A DNA stretch of 64,000 nucleotides, taken from Roseateles subflavus. GTDB lineage: Bacteria > Pseudomonadota > Gammaproteobacteria > Burkholderiales > Burkholderiaceae_C. The notes beneath the pieces are model-generated. The model was not told the DNA's origin. It saw nothing but the letters and a program-made list of their open reading frames with translations, and did not search any database. Below are positions 52,833-61,947 of this stretch, piece after piece (position 1 is the first letter of the stretch; each line of letters begins with the position of its first letter). Where the stretch lies: positions 186,001 to 250,000 of the forward strand of contig NZ_JASVDS010000001.1 of assembly GCF_030285365.1 (NCBI RefSeq), given 5' to 3'. The position numbers and the translations under genes are program-made.

Positions 52833-55800
52833 CAAGCGGCCTGGGAGAGCCTCGACGCCTCCCAGGCCGTGACGGCCTGCAGATGGGCGGCCAGGGCCCG
52901 GTTGGTCGCCATGATCAGCATCGCCAGGTCCGCTCCGGCCGCCGTGAGGGCCTGCTTCTCCAGGGCGGCCGCCGTCGTGGCCAGGCCGTCCAGACCCAGG
53001 TTGGCGGCGACGCCGCGCAGGCGGTGGGCGTAGGCGCGCACCGACAGCGGTCCCGCGATCCGTGCCTCCTCCAGCGCGCTGAGATGCTGCTCGTACTGGC
53101 GCGCAAAGCTGCTCAGCAGCTTGGCCAGAAGCTCCGTCCTGCCGGCGCAGCGCAGCACCGCCGTGTCGAAGTCGGCGTCCGGCACCAGGGGCCAGGGGCT
53201 GCCGGTGTCCGAGGGCGCGCGCGCACCGGCCTTGGCGGGCAGCGGCGCCACCGGCGCGGGGCTGGCCTCCGGGGCCGTGCGGCGCGGGTACGGCGCCAGG
53301 GTGCGCAGCAGCGATTCCTGGTCGACCGGCTTGCAGATGTGGCCGCTCATGCCGGCGTCCAGGCTGCGCTGCCGCTCCTCGCTGAGCGCATGCGCCGTCA
53401 GGGCCAGCACCGGCAGCGCGGGGTCGATCTCATGCAGGCGGCGCGTGGCCTCGTAGCCGTCCATGCCGGGCATCTGCACGTCCATCAGCACGAGGTCGTA
53501 GGCGGCCACGCCCTGCGCCTGCACGCGTGCGACGGCCTGCTCGCCGCTGTCGGTCGCCATGACGTGGGCGCCCGCCCCGCTGAGCATGTCATGCAGGATC
53601 TCGCGGTTGATGTCCACGTCGTCGGTGATGAGGATGCGCAGGCCCGCCAGACTGCGCGGCGCGAGGGCCGGCGCCGCCGCGACGCCCGGCCCGGCGGCCG
53701 GCTGGGGCGGGGCCTCGAGCAGGGGCAACTCCAGTGTGAAGCACGAGCCCTTGCCCGGCGTGCTGCGCACGAGAATGTCGCCGCCCATCAGGCGCGCCAG
53801 GCGCCGGCTGATGCTCAGGCCCAGGCCGCTGCCACCGTAGAGCCGCGTCACGGAGCTGTCGGCCTGCTCGAAAGGCGTGAAGATGCTGTCGAGCTTGTCG
53901 GCGGGGATGCCGATGCCGGTGTCGTTCACCTCGAAGACCACGCAGCGCCCCCCGTGCGCGGCCCGCACATTGAGGCTGACACTGCCGTGCTCGGTGAACT
54001 TGACCGCATTGGCCAGCAGGTTCACGAGCACCTGCGTCAGGCGCAGCGCGTCCAGCACGACCCATGCCGGCAGCGCGGCAATGTCGGAGTTCAGCCGCAG
54101 CCCCTTGGCACGCGCACGCTCGCCGACCATCTCCAGCGCGTCGCTGACCACCTGCGCCAGCTCGCAGGGCCGCGATTCCAGCTCCAGCTTGCCGCTGTCG
54201 AGCTTGGCGAAGTCCAGCACGTCATTGATCACGCCCAGCAGATGCCGCCCCGCACGCACGATGCGGCGGAAGCTGTCCGCCGCGGCGCGGGGGTCCATCG
54301 CGCGCTGCTCGCCGAGCTGGGCCAGGCCGAGCACCGCATTGAGCGGCGTGCGGATTTCATGGCTCATGTTGGCCAGGAACTGGCTCTTGGCATGCACGAG
54401 GCGCTCGGCCTCGTCGCGCGCGGCGGCCAGCTCGCGATGCAGCTGCTTCATCGAGGTGATGTCGGTGCTCAGGTTGAGCACGGCATAGGGGCTGCCATGC
54501 TCGTCGCGCAGGGGCACGGAGGTCACGAGGAAGTCCTTGCGGCCGTCGGGCAGCTGCATCTGCCGCTCCTGGTCCAGGCGCAGACCGCGCTGGAGCACGA
54601 AGGCGTCGCTCTCGCGGACGTCGCTGGCCAGCTCGTCGCCGAACAGGGCCTGCACCGTCTGGCCGATCACCTCCTGGCGCGAGCGCCCGCTCGCCTGCTC
54701 GAAACCGCGGTTGACCTGCAGATACTGGCCGTCGGCATCGCGGATGCTCAGCAGCAGCGGCAGCGCCTCGAGGACCTCGTGCACCTGCTGCTGCTGCTTG
54801 GCCAGCTCCGCGGTGCGCTGGCGCACGAGGTCCTCGAGGTGCTGGCGGTGCAGCTCGAGTGACTGCTCGGCCACCACGCGGGCGGTGATGTCATGGGCGA
54901 AGGCCACCACGCAGTGCTCGCCGTTCATCTCGAAGCGGTCCAGCTTGACGTCCCACCAGATCGGACTGCCGTCCACGTGCTGCGAGCACCACTCCAGCGT
55001 CTGGGCGCCTTCGTCCAGCGTCCGGTGGATCAGGGCACGGGCGCGCGCCGGGCCGTAGTCCCCGCCGGGAAAGTTGAGGGAGGTGCGCAGCTCGTCCTGG
55101 GTCTCGACCCCGAAGCGGCGCAGGCAATGGGTGTTGGCGTAGCGCAGGGCACCGGTGGCGCCGTCGAAGATCTGCACCGACATGTGCGAGGCCTCCAGCA
55201 GCTGGCGCAGGCGCCGCTCGCTGCCGTGCAGGTCCTGCGCGCTCTGCTGCTGGGCGCGCAGGGTGTTGGCCAGCAGCTGGCGCGAGCTGTCGAGCGAGCG
55301 GGTCAGGTCCCAGTAGAGCGTCCCGTAGCGCAGCATCAGCCAGCCGGCGAGGCCGCAGCTGAAGAGCTGCACCACCAGGTAGCTCGCATGCGGCGGCGTG
55401 TTGCCGGGGTTCAGCCCCGAAATCCAGCCCAGGCCTTCCGCCCCGAAGAGCAGGCTCAGCCCGGCGAGGCCCGCCAGGGCCCCCCATTTGGCCGCCTGCG
55501 GCCCGACCATGAAGCCCAGGACGACGATCAAGGCCGTCAAGGCCCCCAGGCCCGAGGACATGATCCCGTTGCCATGCAGGGCGGCCATGGCCATCAGCGT
55601 CACCATGGTGGTGAGGGCGAAGAAGGCGGCCGCCCGGCGGACGTGACCGCGCCAGGCCAGCAGGCCGGCGGTGGCGGCCACCGCCAGCACGCCGGCACCC
55701 GTCGCCATGCGGGAGAGGCGCTGCGGCCAGGTGTAGCCGGCTTCGAGCGCCGTGGCAGCCAGCTGGAACAGCGCCGCCAGCATGACCAGCGCCAGCAACA

Positions 55801-55924
55801 CGGCGGCGCCGCGTGCGACGCGCCGGTCCATCGCGGCCCGGAAGGCCTCGATGCCCTGCTGACGATCGGCCGCATCCAGGGCGGCCTCGACCGCCCGGAC
55901 GTCCGGACCCTGCGGATGCTCCAT
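52832..55924 (-). CDS. hybrid sensor histidine kinase with PAS, receiver and HPt domains
   Basis: 1030 residues. N-terminal membrane region of about six helices (about 38-205), two PAS domains (about 245-350 and 385-500, with a coiled link), histidine kinase core with His522 (HEIRTPLN) and ATP site (NDTGIGIP, GGSGLGLSIS), receiver domain with Asp815 (LMDVQMPGMDG), and an HPt domain with His967 (AHRLRGVAANLG). A complete in-one-chain phosphorelay; the partner response regulator is not here. Signal unknown. Confidence 0.9.
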   Translation of the reverse strand: MEHPQGPDVRAVEAALDAADRQQGIEAFRAAMDRRVARGAAVLLALVMLAALFQLAATALEAGYTWPQRLSRMATGAGVLAVAATAGLLAWRGHVRRAAAFFALTTMVTLMAMAALHGNGIMSSGLGALTALIVVLGFMVGPQAAKWGALAGLAGLSLLFGAEGLGWISGLNPGNTPPHASYLVVQLFSCGLAGWLMLRYGTLYWDLTRSLDSSRQLLANTLRAQQQSAQDLHGSERRLRQLLEASHMSVQIFDGATGALRYANTHCLRRFGVETQDELRTSLNFPGGDYGPARARALIHRTLDEGAQTLEWCSQHVDGSPIWWDVKLDRFEMNGEHCVVAFAHDITARVVAEQSLELHRQHLEDLVRQRTAELAKQQQQVHEVLEALPLLLSIRDADGQYLQVNRGFEQASGRSRQEVIGQTVQALFGDELASDVRESDAFVLQRGLRLDQERQMQLPDGRKDFLVTSVPLRDEHGSPYAVLNLSTDITSMKQLHRELAAARDEAERLVHAKSQFLANMSHEIRTPLNAVLGLAQLGEQRAMDPRAAADSFRRIVRAGRHLLGVINDVLDFAKLDSGKLELESRPCELAQVVSDALEMVGERARAKGLRLNSDIAALPAWVVLDALRLTQVLVNLLANAVKFTEHGSVSLNVRAAHGGRCVVFEVNDTGIGIPADKLDSIFTPFEQADSSVTRLYGGSGLGLSISRRLARLMGGDILVRSTPGKGSCFTLELPLLEAPPQPAAGPGVAAAPALAPRSLAGLRILITDDVDINREILHDMLSGAGAHVMATDSGEQAVARVQAQGVAAYDLVLMDVQMPGMDGYEATRRLHEIDPALPVLALTAHALSEERQRSLDAGMSGHICKPVDQESLLRTLAPYPRRTAPEASPAPVAPLPAKAGARAPSDTGSPWPLVPDADFDTAVLRCAGRTELLAKLLSSFARQYEQHLSALEEARIAGPLSVRAYAHRLRGVAANLGLDGLATTAAALEKQALTAAGADLAMLIMATNRALAAHLQAVTAWEASRLSQAA

Positions 55925-56277
55925 GTCTGACGCCGCTCAGGACGCGGTGCGCTTCAGCGATCCGGGAACGGCGCAGATGGCGGGTGCCCGCCGGCCGGGA
56001 CCGGACAGGGGCTTCGCGGGGAGACCCGCTGCAGGCGCGGCGTTCTGGCGCCCCGCTGCCGTGTTGACCGTTCTTCCATCTCGTCACTCCCTTGCTGGGT
56101 GGATCCCGATGTGTTTCCCTCGGTCAGGAGCACGCCGCGGTGCCGGCGCCTCCATGGCATTTCAATGTGTGATCGGGATGGCCTGATGACAGCAGGTGCT
56201 TCCACCCCGTGTGTCCAGCGTAAGCCAAGCACCGGGGCCCCGGCAAGACCGCGCCCGGGGTCGTGCGGTGAACGACG
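55925..56277. other. 353-base gene-free stretch
   Basis: Upstream region of the hybrid kinase and downstream region of the manganese exporter. No open frame with convincing coding character; GC content is locally a little lower. I cannot place a promoter. Confidence 0.4.
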
Positions 56278-56859
56278 TCACGCTGTCCAGCTCTGTGCGA
56301 AGCCGCCGAGCACCAGGAGGCCCAGCGCGATGAAGATCCCCGCGGCGATGCCGTGGACGAGTCGCACGGGTATCCGGTGCGCCAGACGGTCGCCCACCAG
56401 CACGGCCGGCACATTGGCGATCATCATGCCCAGCGTCGTACCCGCCACGACGGCCAGCAGACTGTGGAACTGCGCCGCAAGTGCGACCGTGGCGATCTGG
56501 GTCTTGTCCCCCATTTCAGCGAGGAAGAACGCCACCACTGTGGTGCCGAAGACACCCAGGCGCAGGCCCTTGCCGCCTTCCTCCTCCTCGTCGATCTTGT
56601 CGGGCACCAGCGTCCACAGGCCCATGGCGACGAAGCCCAGGCCCAGCACCCAGCGCATCACGTCGGCCGGCACCTGGGCGGTGATCCAGGCCCCGAGGGC
56701 GCCGGCACCGGCATGGTTGAGCAGGGTCGCGACGAGAATGCCCGCGATGATGGGCACCGGCCGGCGGAATCGCGCGGCGAGCAAAAAGGCCAGCAGCTGG
56801 GTCTTGTCGCCGATTTCAGCGAGGGCCACCAGGCCGGTGGAGACGAGAAAAGCTTCCAT
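56278..56859 (-). CDS. TMEM165/GDT1 family manganese exporter
   Basis: 193 residues, six membrane segments in two mirrored halves, each with the family E-x-G-D-K-T motif (residues 15-20 and 115-120). An acidic loop (DKIDEEEEGG) separates them. Family members export Mn2+ or Ca2+. The manganese riboswitch just upstream makes Mn2+ the likely substrate. Confidence 0.9.
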   Translation of the reverse strand: MEAFLVSTGLVALAEIGDKTQLLAFLLAARFRRPVPIIAGILVATLLNHAGAGALGAWITAQVPADVMRWVLGLGFVAMGLWTLVPDKIDEEEEGGKGLRLGVFGTTVVAFFLAEMGDKTQIATVALAAQFHSLLAVVAGTTLGMMIANVPAVLVGDRLAHRIPVRLVHGIAAGIFIALGLLVLGGFAQSWTA

Positions 56860-56920
56860 GTGAGACTCCCCGGCCGCGTGTGGACACCCATGACCGCCCC
56901 TCTCCGGCCGGACACCGAGA

Positions 56921-57155
56921 ACGAGCGGTCAAAGGTCTTGCCAGGTCACGCGGGTCGGTCGCACGGACGGCGGCGGCCTCGCGAGGGCGCCCCCGCCCGG
57001 ACGGCGGGGGACGGGAACTGCCAGCGCCATGCCGGTTCCAGCGACGCCGGACCCAGGCAAGTATGTTGACGCAGGCCCGATGACCGGGAACGACGGGCGC
57101 TTGAGGCGTGGGCGCTCAGGCATCAGCGTTCAGGCATCGGCGGCTACTCCCCAAT
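56921..57155 (-). ncRNA. yybP-ykoY (Mn2+) riboswitch
   Basis: Reading the minus strand, the conserved blocks occur in order: GGGGAGTAG (57152-57144), GCGTCAACATACTTG (around 57072-57058) and AGACCTTTGACC (56938-56927), the core of the known manganese-sensing yybP-ykoY aptamer. It sits in the leader of the TMEM165/GDT1 gene, its usual partner. The end points are approximate. The family turns expression on when Mn2+ binds. Confidence 0.85.
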
Positions 57156-57165
57156 GACGGGGCGG

Positions 57166-57171
57166 ATTGTA
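57166..57171 (-). promoter_or_regulatory. probable -10 element of the riboswitch transcript
   Basis: TACAAT on the minus strand, about 14 bases before the GGGGAGTAG block. There is no good -35 hexamer at 17 bases. Confidence 0.5.
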
Positions 57172-57239
57172 GACCACCCCCCGCTCGTGCCCGGGTTCCT
57201 GCCATGACGCTGGCAGCAGCCCGCACCGATGATGGCGCC

Positions 57240-57632
57240 ATGAACTACGCCTACACCATCCTCTACGTGGCCGACGTGCCGGCCTCCCTGCGCTTCTTCG
57301 AGGCCGCCTTCGGCCTGGCGACGCGCTTCCTGCACGAGTCCAATGCCTATGGCGAGCTCGAGACGGGCGCCACCGCCCTGGCCTTCGCGCAGCTGGAGGT
57401 CGCCCGCGACAGCCTGGGCGGCGACTTCATCGAGGCCGCCCGCAGCGAGCGCCCGCTGGGCATGGAGGTCGGCCTGGCCTGCACGGACGTCGAGGCTGCC
57501 TACGCCCGCGCCCTGGCCGCCGGCGCGCAGCCGCTCAAGCCGCCCACGACCAAGCCCTGGGGGCAGGTGGTGGCCTATGTGCGGTGCCCGGACGGCTGCC
57601 TGGTCGAGCTGTGCACGCCGATGGGCGGCTGA
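57240..57632 (+). CDS. VOC family (glyoxalase fold) protein
   Basis: 130 residues. YTILYVADVPASLRFFEAAFG at the N-terminus and CPDGCLVELCTP at the end are VOC hallmarks, with a repeat of the beta-alpha-beta pattern (GLACTDVEAAYARALAAG). Specific role unknown. The ATG at 57240 matches the family start; an upstream ATG at 57204 is possible. Confidence 0.8.
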   Translation: MNYAYTILYVADVPASLRFFEAAFGLATRFLHESNAYGELETGATALAFAQLEVARDSLGGDFIEAARSERPLGMEVGLACTDVEAAYARALAAGAQPLKPPTTKPWGQVVAYVRCPDGCLVELCTPMGG

Positions 57633-57634
57633 CC

Positions 57635-57916
57635 ATGCCTGGCGCCGCGCCGGCAAGCCGGGACGGCCTGCGCGGGCTCGGGCCGCGCAGTCTCGAACAT
57701 CTGGCGGCGCTGGGCATCACTACCGGGGCCGCGCTGCAGGCCCAGGAGCCGTTTGCCCTGTATGTCCGGCTCAAGGCCCGCTGGCCCAAGGCCAGTCTCA
57801 ACCTGCTCTACGCGCTGATCGCCGCCCAGGAGGGCCGGGACTGGCGCGAGGTGGCCCGCGACCGCCGCACCGAGATCCTGCTGCGGCTGGATGCCATGGG
57901 CCAGGCGCCCCGGTGA
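57635..57916 (+). CDS. TfoX C-terminal domain protein
   Basis: 93 residues made only of the TfoX/Sxy C-terminal helix-hairpin-helix domain (LRGLGPRSLEHLAALGITTG, then YVRLKARWPKASLNLLYAL). The N-terminal TfoX domain is missing, as in many stand-alone members. Two bases after the VOC gene, so co-transcribed. Confidence 0.85.
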   Translation: MPGAAPASRDGLRGLGPRSLEHLAALGITTGAALQAQEPFALYVRLKARWPKASLNLLYALIAAQEGRDWREVARDRRTEILLRLDAMGQAPR

Positions 57917-57937
57917 TCGGCAGGAGGCGACGCGATG

Positions 57938-58855
57938 TCAGCCGTAGCGCCGCTCCCGCAGCCACTTGGTGGCGATGTACTTGACCCCGGCCAGCACCGG
58001 CACGCCCGCATGCAGCGTGCTCGGGTCCTCCACGCCGCGCTCGTCCACATCGGCGAAGTACAGCACCGCGCCGGGCTTCGGCCGGATCTCCAGCCCGAGG
58101 CTCGGGAAGCGCGTGCCGCCGCCGTCCTCGACGTCCGAGAGGTAGATCACGCAGGTCCCCACGCGCTGCCCGCCGGTGCGCAGATGGCGCTCGCTGCCGG
58201 GATGCTCGGGGTTGAACCAGTCGAAATGCGCGCGGTACTCCCCGCCCACGCCGTAGCGCAGCACCTGCAGGCCCTCGCCGTTCTCGACGGGCCAGTCCAG
58301 CAGCTCGGCCAGCCGGGCCTCGAGGCGGGCCACCAGCGGGTGCTCGCCGCGCTGGAAGAAGCCACCGGCGCTGGTGCGATGCTCATGAGGGCGCGCCTCG
58401 CCCAGCTGCTCATCCACGACCGTCGAGCGCGTGAGGCGGGTCTCGGCCAGCGCGATCATGTCGCGGCATTCCTCGGGGTTCAGCAGGCCCTCGTAGACCA
58501 GCACCTGCGGGTGCTCCAGCTGCACACTGACGCGCAGTTCGCAGCCGTCGCTCAGGCGCAGGCGGTTGCCGCTCAGGCGGGGCCGCGGCCGGGCGCGCAA
58601 GACCTGACCCTCGCCGGCCGGCGGCCGCGCGGCCTGCGCATGCTCGGCCAGCAGCGAGGCCTGGGCGGACTGCAGGGTCGTGTTCGCCGCGGCCTCGGCC
58701 GGTGCGCCGTGCACCTCCCGAAGCACGCGCTCCGACAGCGCCCGCGGCAGGCCGCCCTGCACCATCATCGGCAGCATGGACTCGGCCGAGCAGCCGCGCG
58801 CCACGTTCTCCCGCACCCACGCCCGCCACTCGGGGCTCAACTGCTCCAGGCTCAT
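57938..58855 (-). CDS. prolyl 4-hydroxylase-type 2OG-Fe(II) oxygenase
   Basis: 305 residues. Iron ligands H210, D212 (HFDWFNPEH) and H282 (LHAGVP), and K292 for 2-oxoglutarate binding (VKYIATKW), the standard P4H set. The N-terminal 100 residues form a separate helical region. Bacterial P4H enzymes hydroxylate prolines on proteins such as EF-Tu; the target here is unknown. The start at 58855 removes an Arg-rich false extension. Codons 82-86 (EGQVL) hold a copy of the dispersed motif. Confidence 0.88.
   Translation of the reverse strand: MSLEQLSPEWRAWVRENVARGCSAESMLPMMVQGGLPRALSERVLREVHGAPAEAAANTTLQSAQASLLAEHAQAARPPAGEGQVLRARPRPRLSGNRLRLSDGCELRVSVQLEHPQVLVYEGLLNPEECRDMIALAETRLTRSTVVDEQLGEARPHEHRTSAGGFFQRGEHPLVARLEARLAELLDWPVENGEGLQVLRYGVGGEYRAHFDWFNPEHPGSERHLRTGGQRVGTCVIYLSDVEDGGGTRFPSLGLEIRPKPGAVLYFADVDERGVEDPSTLHAGVPVLAGVKYIATKWLRERRYG
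58597..58610 (-). repeat. copy of the dispersed 14-base motif GGGTCAGGTCTTGC
   Basis: Exact match on the coding strand of the 2OG-Fe(II) oxygenase gene. Confidence 0.6.
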
Positions 58856-58913
58856 GCCGTGCTCCAGGTTGTCGCTTGCCGCCGCATTCTGGCCTATCGC
58901 CGACAATGCCCGG

Positions 58914-59594
58914 ATGCGCCGCGCCGACCGCCTGTTCCAGATCGTCCAGCTGATTCGTGGACGCCGTCTTTCCACCGCCGAGTACCTCGCCCAGCGGCTG
59001 GAGGTCTCGCCCCGCACCATCTACCGCGACGTCGCGGCCCTGCAGCAGCAGGGCGTGCCCATCGACGGCGAGGCCGGGGTGGGCTACCGCATGCGGGCGG
59101 GCTTTGACCTGCCGCCGCTGATGTTCAGCAAGGAAGAAGCCCAGGCCCTGGTCGCGGCCCTGCGCATGGCGCAGCCGCAGATGGACAGCGCGCTGGCCCG
59201 GCACGGCGAGGAAGCCATCTACAAGATCCTGGCGGTGCTGCCCGGCACGGCGCGTGCCGCCGCGGAAAGCCTCGCGCTGTGGGCGCCGCTGGGCGGCCTG
59301 GACGAGGCCACGCGCGGGCGGCTCCAGCAGCTGCGCCTGGCCACCGAGCAGCGCCAGAAGCTGCGCGTCGTCTACCTGGACCTCGGCGGCACTGCCAGCG
59401 AGCGTGTGCTTCGACCGCTGGGCTGCTTCTTCTGGGGGCCGGTCTGGACCTTCGCGGCCTGGTGCGAACTGCGCGAGGGCTTCCGCAATTTCCGGGTCGA
59501 CCGCATCCAGCAGCTGGAGGTGCTCGAGGAGCGCTTCCGGGACGAGCCGGGCAAGACGCTGGCGGACATGCAGCGGGCCGAGGGCTGGCCCTGA
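58914..59594 (+). CDS. YafY-type transcriptional regulator (HTH plus WYL)
   Basis: 226 residues. N-terminal HTH_11 (RLSTAEYLAQRLEVSPRTIYRD) and a WYL-type ligand domain (LRVVYLDLGGTASERVLRPLG, then WTFAAWCELREGFRNFRVDRI). Members sense nucleotides or small ligands. It is divergent from the 2OG oxygenase gene with 58 bases between them, so it may regulate that gene (inference). Confidence 0.88.
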   Translation: MRRADRLFQIVQLIRGRRLSTAEYLAQRLEVSPRTIYRDVAALQQQGVPIDGEAGVGYRMRAGFDLPPLMFSKEEAQALVAALRMAQPQMDSALARHGEEAIYKILAVLPGTARAAAESLALWAPLGGLDEATRGRLQQLRLATEQRQKLRVVYLDLGGTASERVLRPLGCFFWGPVWTFAAWCELREGFRNFRVDRIQQLEVLEERFRDEPGKTLADMQRAEGWP

Positions 59595-59630
59595 GCCGGC
59601 AGCGGGCGGACGGCCGCAGCCGCGGTCGCC

Positions 59631-60731
59631 TCAGCGGCCGAAGCTGCCCTGCGGGGCCAGCCAGCGCAGCGGGTTGAAGCGCAGGCGGCTGCTCGGCGCC
59701 TCCACCCAGCGGTGGAACGGCAGGGCCGCCAGATTCGCGAAGCCCCAGGCCGACAGCACGAGTGCGGCCGTCAGCAGCAGCGGCTGCTCGGTCTGGTGGT
59801 CATACCAGGCGTTGAGCAGCACCAGCACGGGGAAGTGCACGAGGAACAGCGAGTAGGAATGCGTCCCCAGGTGGGCGACGACATCCGCCAGGCGCTGCCA
59901 CACACGGCCGGCCAGCGGACCGACGCGCCACTGCCACAGGCCCAGCAGCAGGGCCGTGACCAGGGCGAGGACGAGGCGCTCGCGGAAGTCCAGCCACAGC
60001 GCCAGGCCGGTCAGCCACAGCAGCAGCAGCAGGCCCAGGCGCGGCCAGCGGCTCAGCGAGAACCAGTGCACCAGAGCGCCAAGGCCATAGGCGCCGAAGA
60101 AGTACAGGCCGAAGCTGTCCAGGTCGGGCTGGCGGTTGAAGGCCAGCAGCGACAGGCCGCACAGCCCCAGCACCAGCACCGGCCCGAGCACCATGCGCCA
60201 GGCCCGGGGCAGGACACGGCTGCGGCGGGCCGCCCAGAGCAGGCCCAGCATCAGGGCGTACAGCTGCAGGTCGATCGCCACGTACCAGGCCCCGACCGTG
60301 ATGGACTCATGCCCCAGCAGGCCGTGCGTCAGGGTGGCGTGGCTCAGCAGCGTCGCGAGGCTCAGCTGCTGCGGCAGGAATTCCGGCAGCCAGGGCTGCA
60401 CCAGCCACGCGCAGGCGAGCGTCAGACCGACCGCGGCCATGAAGGGCACGGCCAGGCGCAGGTAGCGCCGCCACAGGGACTCCAGCGGCGCCGCCTTCAG
60501 CAGGCCGCCCTGCGGTGACAGCGCCCGCGCGCTCAGGTAGCCGCCCACCACCAGGAACACCTGCACCGCCATGCGGCCGTAGTGGAAGAGCCAGCCGCCC
60601 ATCACGGGCCAGGCCTTGTGCAAGGCCTCGGCCAGCGGGCCGTAGACCGAGAGATGGTGCAGCACGATGAGCTGGGCCGCGAGGGCTTTCAGCGCATCGA
60701 TGTGCAGCAGTCGGGTCTTGGCAGCGGACAT
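59631..60731 (-). CDS. acyltransferase 3 family membrane protein (OafA-like)
   Basis: 366 residues, ten membrane segments. Family N-terminus HIDALKALAAQLIVLHHLS with the catalytic His pair near residue 27, then VFLVVGGYLSARAL and late SYSLFLVHFPVLVLLN. These enzymes acetylate surface polysaccharides or lipids. The start at 60731 excludes a long Arg/Pro-rich in-frame stretch. Confidence 0.85.
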   Translation of the reverse strand: MSAAKTRLLHIDALKALAAQLIVLHHLSVYGPLAEALHKAWPVMGGWLFHYGRMAVQVFLVVGGYLSARALSPQGGLLKAAPLESLWRRYLRLAVPFMAAVGLTLACAWLVQPWLPEFLPQQLSLATLLSHATLTHGLLGHESITVGAWYVAIDLQLYALMLGLLWAARRSRVLPRAWRMVLGPVLVLGLCGLSLLAFNRQPDLDSFGLYFFGAYGLGALVHWFSLSRWPRLGLLLLLWLTGLALWLDFRERLVLALVTALLLGLWQWRVGPLAGRVWQRLADVVAHLGTHSYSLFLVHFPVLVLLNAWYDHQTEQPLLLTAALVLSAWGFANLAALPFHRWVEAPSSRLRFNPLRWLAPQGSFGR

Positions 60732-61274
60732 GGGTACAGCGGGCCGACGGTGGGAGCCGCCAGCGTGTTGATCGTCGTTGATGAAGGCGCCCGCCGACAA
60801 AGACGGGCACGACACCCGGTCTTTGGTCCGGGCAGGCATCGCCTGCCGATGGGGCAGGCCGCATGCCAGGGCGACGTCCGGTCCAGGAGGGGCCGCGCCC
60901 AAAGGGGCGGGCCGCCAGGGCAGCGAAGCGCCAGATTTTAGTCGGAGCGCCCGCGAAATGCATGTCCCCCGAGGCTTCCGCTGGTGAGCATCGGTGAATG
61001 GCCGTGACAAGCAGCAGCCCAGGCGACGTGCCTCCCCCCCCTTCCCCACCTCCTCGCCGGCACCCTGGCCGCCCCGAGGGCGGGCGGCCTGGCACGCCCT
61101 CGCAACGCCCGCAGGGCGCCAGGCAAAGACCGCCCGAAAAAGGGCGGCGCGGGCCCGCCGTCATTGAGTTCTCGCCCGGACCTGCCGATAGCCCTCATGA
61201 GCATCGACCGGCTTGGCCAGGCGAGCACCAGGGTCCGGCTGCCCCTTCACCCCCGCTCGCCCAAGGAGCTTCAC
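60732..61274. other. 543-base gene-free stretch
   Basis: Upstream of both the acyltransferase and the Gly-rich protein. Two small hairpins are visible: GGCAGGC-ATC-GCCTGCC at 60831-60847 and CCGCCC-GAAAAA-GGGCGG at 61130-61147. No gene is supported. Confidence 0.4.
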
Positions 61275-61907
61275 ATGCAGATCATCGGAATGACCGGCAG
61301 CCTGGCCGCACGGATCACCCATGCCGTGCGTGGCGCCGGCGGCCCGCCCTCGAAGGCCGGACGACCGGGCGGGGACGGCGGCCGCCGGGGCCCCCACGGC
61401 GGCCCGGCCGGCGGCCCCATGGCGCAGGCCGTGATGCAGACGCTCAGCCAGCTGGGCCTGCTGCCCTCGGCCACCTACAGCGAGGATGCGAGCCCCGACG
61501 CCAGCACCGCCACGCCCGCATCCCGCGCCTCGGCGGACCGCAGCGCGGACAGCCCCGGCGCCCTGCGCGAGGATCTGCATGCCCTGGTGCACGCCCTGTT
61601 CCAGGCCCTGCGGGGCAACAGCAACGGCAGCAGCAACGGGAACGGCAGCGACAGCAGCCAGCACGTCGGGCCGCCGCCGGATCTCCGGAGCGCCCTGCGT
61701 GCGCTTGCCACGCAGGCGGCCAACGGCCAGGCACCTGCTCCCCTGCAGCAGGCCTTCGACAAGCTGGGCCGGGACCTCCAGGCTGGCAGCCCGGGCAGCG
61801 GTGCGCCCTCGCTGCAGACCTTCCTGCAGGCGCTGCAGCAGCAGGTGGGCCCCGGCCGAGCGCCGCAGATGGCGTCCACGGGCCAATCGCTGCAGGTCCA
61901 GGCCTGA
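61275..61907 (+). CDS. Gly/Ser/Gln-rich hypothetical protein (210 aa)
   Basis: AAGGAG six bases before the ATG gives a firm start. No cysteine in the whole chain. N-terminal Gly/Pro/Arg-rich stretch (about 20-50), a helical part (ALREDLHALVHALFQALRG, about 96-113), a Gly/Ser/Asn run and a C-terminal Gln-rich helix. Composition resembles heat-stable secreted harpin-like proteins, but no secretion genes are near. Family not recognised. Confidence 0.55.
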   Translation: MQIIGMTGSLAARITHAVRGAGGPPSKAGRPGGDGGRRGPHGGPAGGPMAQAVMQTLSQLGLLPSATYSEDASPDASTATPASRASADRSADSPGALREDLHALVHALFQALRGNSNGSSNGNGSDSSQHVGPPPDLRSALRALATQAANGQAPAPLQQAFDKLGRDLQAGSPGSGAPSLQTFLQALQQQVGPGRAPQMASTGQSLQVQA

Positions 61908-61947
61908 GGCCTTCAGACGGTTCAACCGCTCCGGGCGTTCAGGGCGT

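Noticed and set aside
56931-56941. AGGTCTTGC as a further copy of the dispersed motif
   Set aside because: It is the conserved AGACCTT block of the riboswitch read on the other strand; the match covers 9 bases only.
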